Shown here: positions 57,101 through 64,000 of the stretch, in pieces
Layout of the letters: each line of letters begins with the position of its first letter
How positions within the stretch are numbered: the first letter of the stretch is position 1
Source: Volvox africanus
Taxonomy: Eukaryota; Chlorophyta; Chlorophyceae; Chlamydomonadales; Volvocaceae
Assembly: GCA_030268105.1 (NCBI GenBank)
Contig: BSDZ01000094.1
Span: 1,922,501-1,986,500, forward strand
DNA length: 64,000 nucleotides
Reading direction: 5' to 3'
Notes under the pieces: generated by a model
Told to the model about the DNA's origin: nothing
Databases searched by the model: none
The model's input: only the letters and a program-made list of their open reading frames with translations
Translations under genes and position numbers: made by a program

Positions 57101-60100
57101 GTTCGATTCGACTGCTTCCGCATTTCCCCTCCCCATTTTCTCCACAGGTCCCCATGGCGGAGCGCTTAGGCCAGGAAGTCGACCTGGACAAGCGCGTGGA
57201 GCTGCTGGTGGAGACCACCTGCTTCGTCCTGTTCGCATACGTAGCTCAGGGCCTGTTCGAGCGACACAAACTCATCGTGGCGACGCAGCTCTGTATGCAA
57301 ATTCTGCGCTCTCGCGGAGAATTGCACTACGCCAAGTTCGAGTACCTGTTGCGCGGGCCCAAGGTCATGGGCGCCGATAACCCGCTGCATGACTGGGTGT
57401 CGGATAGCGTGTGGGGTAGCGTGCAGGCGCTTAAGGAGCTCGATGACTACCAGGTACGTGTCTGATGTTGAGACTGTGGGCGCACCAGTCCTTTTGTGGT
57501 CAGCAAACAGATTTCAGGTTGTGCGTAGTGCCCTTGTGGCTGGACTATTTTTCTGAGGGGATACTGAACGCATATTCTTTTTTGTTGAAATACGTGGATG
57601 CAGGGAAAGCGAGAAGTTCTTACATGGTGATAATTAGTCATGCCCCAATGTCCCCATGACTTAACTGTGGGTGCTTTGTGGACACTGTGTTCTTGTCTGT
57701 GGCAGGGCCTGCCCGAGGACCTTATTGGCAGCTCGAAGCGGTGGCGTGAATGGCTGGAGCTCGAGCGCCCCGAGGACGAGCCGCTGCCGGGAGATTGGAA
57801 GCGCATGCAGGAGTTCGACAAGCTGCTGCTTTTCAGGTAAGGATCGTAGGATCTGCATAACTACCTGCCTACATCTCCATGTTTCCCCCTCTTCTCCTCC
57901 CCTTTTCATGTTCACATTTCCCTCAAATTTCTCCTCCTCTGCATCTGGACCGGGCGAGGCCTGCGTAGACTAATCGTAATCCAGTTGACTGTCTTCTCTG
58001 TTCCCTCCTTTTCTCCATGGTTTGGAGTTAGACCACATCCACACACTCCAGTTTCCCTTCTCCGTCCTTCCTCGTTCACTTATTCTTGTTATTCACCCAT
58101 TACCCTTTTTCCAAGTTTTTTTCAAGCTCCCAACTCCCTCCTGATGATTTCCTTCTTCCTCCCCAGGGCCCTCCGCCCCGACCGCCTGACATCCGCTATG
58201 GGTCGCTTCGTGACCAACATGCTCGGTGCCAAGTACGTCACCAGCCAGCCGTACGACCTTGAGCGCTCGTTCCAGGACTCCAGCCCCGGCACCCCCATTT
58301 TCGTCTTCCTCTCCCCCGGTGTGGACGTCGCGGGCAGCGTGGAGGCTCTCGGCCGCAAGCTGGGCTTTACTCTGGACAACGGAAAATACGCATCGGTGTC
58401 TCTGGGACAGGGCCAAGAGCCTATTGCAATGGACCGCCTCTCTGCTGCGCACAAGAACGGCGGGTGGGTGCTGCTACAGAACATCCATCTCACCATCGAA
58501 TGGACCACGAACCAGCTCGACAAGAAGGTGGATAAGTTGGTGGAGGGCGCACACGCCGATTTCCGGTTGTTCTTGTCAGCGGAGCCTCCCCCGGCTCTGG
58601 AGCGCGGTCTGCCGATTTCCCTGTTGCAAAACAGTATCAAGCTCACGAACGAGCCCCCAGAGGGTCTCAAGGCAAACCTGCGCCGTGCATGGAACAACTT
58701 CAACGAGGAGATTTTGGAGAGTTGCGCTAAGCAAGCGGAGTTCCGCGCCATTGTGTTTGCCCTGTGCTACTTCCACGCGGCGTTGTTGGAGAGGAAAAAG
58801 TTCGGTGTGGGCAACTTGCCCGGCGCGCGCTCTGGTATCGGCTGGAATATGAATTATCCGTTTAATACTGGGGATCTGCTGTGCTGCGGGCAAACTGCCA
58901 ATAACTACCTGGAAAACAACGTCAAGGTGCCTTGGGAAGATCTGCGGTACAACTTCGGCGAGATTATGTACGGAGGACATATTGTGGAGGACTACGACCG
59001 GCGCCTGGCGATGTGCTATCTGCGCAAGTACGTCAACGAGGGACTGCTTGAGAACATGGAGTTCTTTCCCTCGTTTGGCATGCCGCCCAACACCGCCAAC
59101 CACCGCCAGGTAAAAAGAAAGGCGACGCGGAGAGGATAGACGCTTTCACTAGATGCCCTCATGTCCACCGGGGATACACACGGTGCAGTAGGAGTTCTGT
59201 AGCATAACGGTAGTGGCAGGTTGTCGTGAGCATATATCATATGGGTTACTGACAGCTTGGCAGGGTTTAGTAACCGCGTGTCAGAAGCGCGCGCACATGT
59301 GGTATCTATCCATCCTGATAAGCTTACATGCCAGGGCTGTGAATTCCATCATCCAGCCTCCCGCAAGTTCTTGGTCCATCCCGCAACATCCTTGACCCAC
59401 GCAGTTTTATTTCTCCCAGTTACTTGCTTACAAGTCTGACTTAGGTGTCTTCACTGGTCCTTCCTTGCGGTGTTCGGTCTTACCCTCTCTTTCCCTTTCC
59501 TTTCCCTTTACCCCGGCCCCAACCATGTACACCGGCCTGTAGGTGCTGGAGTTCATCGACGAACAGATGCCCCCCGAGACCCCCCTGGCGTTCGGTCTGC
59601 ACCCCAACGCCGAGATCGGCTTCAAGCTGCGCGAGGCGGAATCCTTCTGCAACAGCTTGGTGCAGCTGCAGCCGCGTGAAAGCAGCGGCGAGGGCGGCAT
59701 GAGCGCTGAGGAGCGCGCCAAGCTGGTCTTGGATGAAGTGGTGGACAAACTCCCGGACATCTTCGATATGGAAGATGTGCGCTCCAAGATCAACCCGGAT
59801 GATCCCAACATGCCGTTCGTGATGGTGGCGATTCAGGTGGGCATTTAGGAAGGTGTTGTAGGGGACAGGGGGAGCCTTCGTGCGGAGGAGGTCACGAAAG
59901 CGGAGGAGGTGGGAGATGGGGGCCACTTCTGGAGGCATAGCGCGGCGAAGTGGCTCCACATGCGTTTGCACTAACCGCAGTATACTTTGGGCAGATTTCA
60001 TGTGCGGAGAAGCTCCACTTGGTCCTTCGAAGAAGCAACCCCGCCACTACCACTTGGCATGATAGGTTCAGTCCTTACCAGTATCATGGGTATCACCTCC

Positions 60101-61022
60101 ACCTTGTGCACTTAGGGGTTTTAGGTTGGTTTTAGGTTGGTTTTAGGGTTCGTGCTCAACCCATTTTAACCCAATTTAAGTTAGCTAAATATAAGGTCAT
60201 CTGACAGAATGATCCCATAGATTTTCCATCCAGATTTCACCTCCCCGGTCCCGGCACATAATTCATACCGTCCCTCTCCCGCTTCTCCAACCCTTTAACC
60301 CCGTTGAATGGAAAACACGGTGTGCGCAGGAATCAGAGCGCATGAACATGCTGCTCGCGGAGATGAAGCGATCCCTCATCGAGTTGGACCTCGGCCTCAA
60401 AGGCGATCTCACCATGACGGAACCCATGGAGCGACTGCTGAAGTCTCTAGCCACCGACGCGGTGCCCGGCTCTTGGCGCAACCTGGCCTACCCCTCTCTG
60501 CGTCCGCTTGGATCCTGGTTAGGCAACCTGCTCGCACGCCACGCTCAGCTAGTCGACTGGACGGCGGAGCTCCTCACCCCGAAGGCCGTTTGGCTGTCTG
60601 GCTTGTTCAACCCGCAGTCCTTCCTCACGGCCGTCATGCAGGCCACAGCCCGCCGTAACGACTGGCCGCTGGACAAGACTGTAATCATCACCGAGGTGAC
60701 GAAGAAGCAGCCGGATCAAATCGAGGCCAACAGCCGCGATGGCGCGTTTATCCACGGCCTCACGCTGGAGGGCGCACGCTGGGATGATAAAATCGGCGCG
60801 CTGGATGACTCCAAGCCAAAGGAGCTATTCTGCCCGATGCCGGTTATTTTGGTGCGCGCGGTGACGCAGGACAAAGCGGAAATGAAGGATGTGTACAAGT
60901 GCCCTGTGTATACGACGGAGGCGCGGTTCCGCGAGGAGGTGTTTGAGGCGCAGCTGAAGAGCAAGCACTCGGAGATTAAGTGGGTGCTGGCCGGTGTGTG
61001 CTTGTTCTTGGATGTGGTGTAG
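30779..61022 (+). CDS. ODA2: Axonemal outer-arm dynein gamma heavy chain (ODA2 / DNAH5-DNAH8 type)
   Basis: Motor subunit of the ciliary outer dynein arm, which slides axonemal microtubules using ATP. Forty-four exons join in phase from ATG 30779 to TAG 61020-61022, giving 13,695 bases or 4564 residues, close to the roughly 4.5 thousand of the Chlamydomonas gamma chain. P-loops are GPAGTGKT (residue about 1915, AAA1), GSAGCGKT (2198, AAA2), GNTGTGKS (2526, AAA3) and GVGGSGKQ (2875, AAA4). A coiled-coil stalk with the microtubule-binding domain (about 3110-3400), AAA5, AAA6 and the C-terminal domain follow. The N-terminus (MAEEEQ, then [11 protein letters not shown]) and the segments [15 protein letters not shown] and [18 protein letters not shown] match gamma rather than alpha or beta chains. 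All introns are GT-AG except intron 4 (GC-AG). Exon coordinates are in the block entries below. The gene appears intact, with no internal stop or frameshift. Confidence 0.95.
31495..31747 (+). other. GC-AG intron 4 of the dynein gene
   Basis: The only splice that keeps the conserved FVSS-VFVTIGQ junction in frame uses a donor starting GCAAGT after G at 31494, and an acceptor CACAG before TGTTC at 31748. GCAAGT is the usual form of a GC donor. The neighbouring GT, two bases further on, would break the frame. Confidence 0.8.
37148..44221 (+). other. Dynein heavy chain exons 11-21: distal tail and linker
   Basis: Exons 37148-37330, 37552-37701, 38182-38314, 38709-39094, 39540-39647, 40125-40409, 40930-41172, 42090-42386, 43105-43224, 43582-43733 and 43926-44221 encode about residues 1002-1785. 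They include the linker (DHC_N2), with segments such as GHLKSLWDT and [15 protein letters not shown], followed by the [12 protein letters not shown] block. Exon 13 has an acidic stretch, [12 protein letters not shown], seen in gamma chains. Introns here hold the GGGCA array and an internal repeat pair. Confidence 0.9.
42484..42889. repeat. (GGGCA)n pentanucleotide array in dynein intron 18
   Basis: About 80 GGGCA units run over some 400 bases, broken at about 42625-42650 and 42745-42756 by short blocks of GGGCG units. The array lies inside the intron between the exons ending at 42386 and starting at 43105, G-rich on the coding strand. Reading frames through it are artefacts. Confidence 0.95.
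44393..51432 (+). other. Dynein heavy chain exons 22-32: AAA1 to AAA4
   Basis: Exons 44393-45132, 45543-45785, 46075-46218, 46576-46767, 47186-47569, 47712-47878, 48339-48841, 49073-49464, 49942-50019, 50215-50366 and 50802-51432 encode about residues 1786-2994. AAA1, the main ATPase site, has [14 protein letters not shown] at 44779 onwards and the Walker B region [12 protein letters not shown]2 has GSAGCGKT at 46684, AAA3 GNTGTGKS at 48688 with YFVDDMNMP further on, and AAA4 [16 protein letters not shown] at 51073. All four P-loops keep the lysine. Confidence 0.95.
53020..53087. repeat. Strong inverted repeat (hairpin) in dynein intron 34
   Basis: Perfect 14-base arms, CCGGAGCCACATCT at 53038-53051 and AGATGTGGCTCCGG at 53057-53070, are separated by a 5-base loop. 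Outside them CGCGGAGGGG (53020-53029) pairs with CCCCTCCGCG (53078-53087) across a mismatched bubble. Confidence 0.85.
54058..54140. repeat. (CT)n then (CA)n microsatellite in dynein intron 35
   Basis: A CT-rich tract passes into a CA dinucleotide tract. It sits about 40-120 bases upstream of the acceptor at 54182. Confidence 0.85.
55525..55627. repeat. Intronic repeat shared by dynein introns 37 and 39, copy 1
   Basis: This matches 56795-56900 over about 100 bases. Shared blocks include ATACCCTCAATTTA and TCCTATTGTCGCTATAACTC. Neither copy overlaps an exon. Confidence 0.8.
55682..61022 (+). other. Dynein heavy chain exons 38-44: AAA5 end, AAA6 and C-terminal domain
   Basis: Exons 55682-56089, 56399-56680, 57148-57453, 57706-57836, 58167-59109, 59543-59836 and 60330-61022 encode about residues 3547-4564. 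Conserved segments include [57 protein letters not shown] and [20 protein letters not shown]. The protein ends near CLFLDVV after the [10 protein letters not shown] block typical of dynein C-termini. Confidence 0.95.
56795..56900. repeat. Intronic repeat shared by dynein introns 37 and 39, copy 2
   Basis: Second copy of the sequence at 55525-55627, in the same orientation. Confidence 0.8.
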
Positions 61023-62022
61023 GATAAGTAAACAGTGATGCGAATCCGCAATCTGATGTGAGCGCGGTGCAAATTGATGCGCGAACGTCGTGTAGGGGAG
61101 GCGAAACTGACGGCGGGCGGTGAATGGTTACAGTATTTCGTCACATTTAATGACTAGCAATATATACAATTATTTCCGTGTCGTGCACCTGGCTGCCTAT
61201 TGATGGTGGTGTGGCTTGGGGCAGGGCGCTGGGTCGGTGAACAGGGATCCCTTGCTAGCCTACTGTGTAGAAATTAAGTGACGACGAGTATGTTACGGGC
61301 ACAAGCCATAGTTTCGGTCTCGGATTCCAACGGGCAGCTTTAATTCGTCCGTTTGTCTGCGAAAATTATTTGGTAGAGAAGCATAATGTTTTTAGTCGGA
61401 AGGGATTTTTGGTAGACAGAAAAGGAACAATGTAACGGTAATAACGGCCCATTCTATTGCATGTTTACATTCTATCGGTCAACCACCGAAAGGTATTTAA
61501 TAAGATGAAAGTTAGATATTCATGCTACCCATTGGATTTGCCTATCTAAACTGGATATGGCTGGACACGAATAGCGCCACGTCCAACAAGTCGCCACGTG
61601 TCGAGAAAAGTTTAGGGATGATTCGAAACGCTGTCCTTACGATGATACGAATTATGTATGGAGGACTGCATGTGCCGGGACGTGCGCACAGATTGTTACT
61701 AAATTTCAACAGTTTCCGAAGGGTAATTTCTCCTCAGAAGAGTTGCAAACTGCCGATTCGGAAGTAAATTAATATATTCCGCATCCGAACCAGGCTCTGC
61801 ACAGCTCATCATGTTTACCCAGCGGTAGTGCAGCTAGTGGATTCAACAACCGCAAAGCAGAAGTGCAGCTGGAAGCCAGCTCGCTTTGATTTCATCTGCT
61901 TCCCCGCATTGCGGCTTTGTGATGTTCATCTCTTGATTTAAGGAAGTTCGTCTTCCTGGAGACTGGTAGCTGGCAGTGCCAGCCCGTTGAGTGTGTGACC
62001 GCCAAGACGAAATCTGTCGTAA
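61023..62022. other. Dynein 3' flank and spacer before kinase 2
   Basis: No gene is visible. The 3' untranslated region of the dynein gene should lie in the first few hundred bases. The second half should contain the promoter and any 5' untranslated exon of the downstream kinase. Confidence 0.5.
61431..61435 (+). terminator. Candidate polyadenylation signal TGTAA
   Basis: TGTAA is the usual poly(A) signal of chlorophycean algae. This copy lies about 410 bases after the dynein stop codon. A five-base match is weak evidence by itself. Confidence 0.35.
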
Positions 62023-64000
62023 ATGCTGTCTCTAACACGCCTCCTGAAGGGATTACTTGGCGACAGAAGCAAAAGCACAATTTCTTGCGGTAGCGGCAGT
62101 CCGTCACAACCGCACGCAGGCGGTCGCGGAGGTTTGCTCACCCAAGGCTCTAGCTGCTTCAGCGCTGTTTTCTTCAAAGGAAGTGGCAACGGCGCCCAGT
62201 CGGATGATGACGACTTTCGGCCAGACCTCGGCTACGTGGCGGCGAGCGACGCAGCTTGCGGACGTATCACGCAGGAGACGCGACCCTCCAAGAACTTTAT
62301 TGCACAATCCAAAGGTGGAGAATTGTACGCAGGAAAGGAGGTACAATCTAATGCTTACAGGAAAGCGTTAGCGTTCGGAAGTTGGGCAGTGCGCAAGGCG
62401 TCATTTCGCCTATCGGACCCGAAACCGCCGACGCAACGTGACTTCGTCTTCCAGGACAGTTGCAGCACCAGCACTTCCAACAATACAGTTGTTCAAGAAC
62501 GAGCAACTTGCCCGGTCGCGCCAAACGTGCAGCTTCCCATTACAGCCACGGAGCATGAACGTCACACCTTTCCGAAGGCAAAAGCGAACGAGCCACTCCC
62601 ATCCCGCGAAGACGACACAACCGAACAGGATTGGATGATCCACGATCGCGAGTCAGGAGAGAGACTTTCCGCAGGCGACTCGGGCATCGGGCAGTTGTTT
62701 CCGGCTCCTTTGCTCGTCAACTCAATCCAAGAAAAAGAACAGCTACAGCAACGCCCAGCGGCAGTTATGTCATTGCATGACTCATCTGTGATGCTCTCCG
62801 GAAGCTTGGGGGAATCCCAGCCGCCACGCCGGGACGTCGCACAGCCACATGGGCTCGTATGCCGGGCATCACATGCAGGAAAGCATCAGCAGCGGGAGCA
62901 GCAACACCAACAGCGGGAGAGGGAGTGGGATGTTGAGCCTCTCGAGCAAAATGGGCAACATCAATACCATCATCGACATCAACAAGATTACTATGACCCC
63001 CAGGAACAACACCAACACTTGTCGCACCAGCAGAGGCAGGAAAGGCAGTTGGCAGGGTTAAATGCAGTGGTGGTGTTGCTCCATGGAGGAGGTTTGGGGT
63101 TTAACATCACCGACGTGGGCGACCTGCTGCTGTTCGTCAACGCGGACGTGCCGAAGCCAATGCTGCCTCCCAACGACAACTGGAGCACGCGGTCATACCG
63201 GATCACCCATCATCTGCATCGGGGCTACGCAAGCAGTGTTTACAGGGTAGGATAAACAATTCGGGAGTCTGAAATATTTCAACGTTCAACAGTGATCTTA
63301 TGCGGGGTCCGTATACGAACACACACACACACAAACATATATATATATATATATATGTTGTCATATTTCATGTAACTGAAGCCATTATCAATACATAGAG
63401 CTTGGCTTTGCCCTTTTATTGCATACCTCGGTTTACAGTAACGTTTGTAGAAGTATCGTTCCATGATTTGTGAGTAAACTATATATTAGGAAATTAGGAA
63501 TATATATTTATGCAATAAGGTTGTTGGTCTGCGGTGAAGCTCGATCGTGTTGATCTGTGTCTACCATACGTGATGTGGTGTAATCGCTTCTGTGCCCACG
63601 CTGCATTGCCACTTATTGCACTTGCAGGCGACATGTCGCAGGTCTGGTGGCGAGGTGGTGCTGAAGGCCTACAACCTGGCTGGATTGTCGGACTTCCTGG
63701 TGTACCAGGTGCTCCGAGAACTGGACATCCACCGGCAACTTAAACATGAGGGAGTCGTGCAGCTATTGGCGGCATTCAAAGTAAGTTATTGCCGAAATAT
63801 AGCTCCGGTTAAGGTGCTCCATTTAAATTGGGTACAGGGCCGGTTGGATGGGAATACCTATACAGCCTAAATGTACCCGCACCAGTAAACTCATCCTCCA
63901 AACTAACGTTCACCCGGCGCCCTGCGTTTCCCATTTACTACCTTGGCGCAGGAGGAGAATAGCCTGGTCATGGTGCTTGAGTACGCGGGCGGTGGATCTG
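62023..64000 (+). CDS. Second Aurora-like (CALK-like) Ser/Thr kinase, 3' truncated
   Basis: Exons 62023-63246, 63628-63780 and 63952 to the window end join in phase. About 390 residues of low-complexity sequence (His/Gln-rich near residues 285-345) precede the kinase domain. Visible kinase parts are LHRGYASSVYR (glycine-loop equivalent), EVVLKAYNLAGLSDFL (VAIK lysine), QVLRELDIHRQLKHEGVVQL (helix-C Glu) and VMVLEYAGGGS (hinge), where the window ends. It matches kinase 1 at the same positions, including all three splice sites and an identical 153-base second exon. It starts 1000 bases after the dynein stop. The start ATG is the first in frame; an upstream exon is possible, as in kinase 1. The catalytic loop and DFG lie outside the window. 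Confidence 0.78.
63319..63358. repeat. (CA)n then (AT)n microsatellite in kinase 2 intron 1
   Basis: CA dinucleotides followed by about ten AT dinucleotides, between the exons ending at 63246 and starting at 63628. Confidence 0.85.

Noticed and set aside
60114..60150. GGTTTTAGGTT tandem units resembling telomere repeats
   Set aside because: Only three degenerate units of about 12 bases in a dynein intron. Too short and imperfect to call interstitial telomere sequence.

Overview
The window is nuclear DNA of a flagellated green alga, probably a chlorophycean. The evidence is intron-dense genes with GT-AG splice sites, GC-richer exons in AT-richer surroundings, many microsatellites and minisatellites, proteins of the motile cilium, and Copia-type retroelement debris. 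I cannot name the species. All gene models below were assembled by eye from splice sites, reading phase and family resemblance. No search was run.

Layout, left to right. (1) 1-2310, plus strand: the 3' half of a CYB5D1-type gene (cytochrome b5 domain-containing protein 1, a ciliary protein), cut by the window edge. (2) About 2311-8695: no convincing gene, with microsatellites, two dispersed repeat families and a regular array of AACGGT motifs. (3) About 8696-15722, minus strand: a large Ser/Thr kinase of the green-algal Aurora-like (CALK-like) type, with a very long low-complexity N-terminal region and several coding and intronic tandem repeats. (4) 15723-23150: mostly repeats, including a second copy of a microsatellite-bearing element and a frameshifted retroelement fragment on the minus strand. 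(5) 23151-25866, minus strand: a five-exon HAD-superfamily hydrolase. (6) 25867-30778: decayed sequence containing a Copia pol fragment split into two head-to-head pieces, plus a low-complexity block. (7) 30779-61022, plus strand: a complete outer-arm dynein gamma heavy chain gene (ODA2 / DNAH5-8 type) in 44 exons. All phases agree and give a protein of about 4564 residues. (8) 62023-64000, plus strand: the start of a second kinase of the same Aurora-like group, cut by the right edge. It shares splice positions with the first kinase.

How the genes relate. CYB5D1 and the gamma dynein heavy chain are axonemal proteins. The algal Aurora-like kinase that best resembles the two kinases is known for flagellar regulation. 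Four of the five genes can therefore be linked to cilia, with the HAD hydrolase as the apparent outsider. I found no undescribed multi-gene system. The points most worth a second look are the inverted kinase paralogues flanking the dynein gene, the repeat-built N-terminus of kinase 1, one GC-AG intron in the dynein gene, a strong intronic hairpin, the AACGGT array, and the microsatellite-bearing dispersed element.
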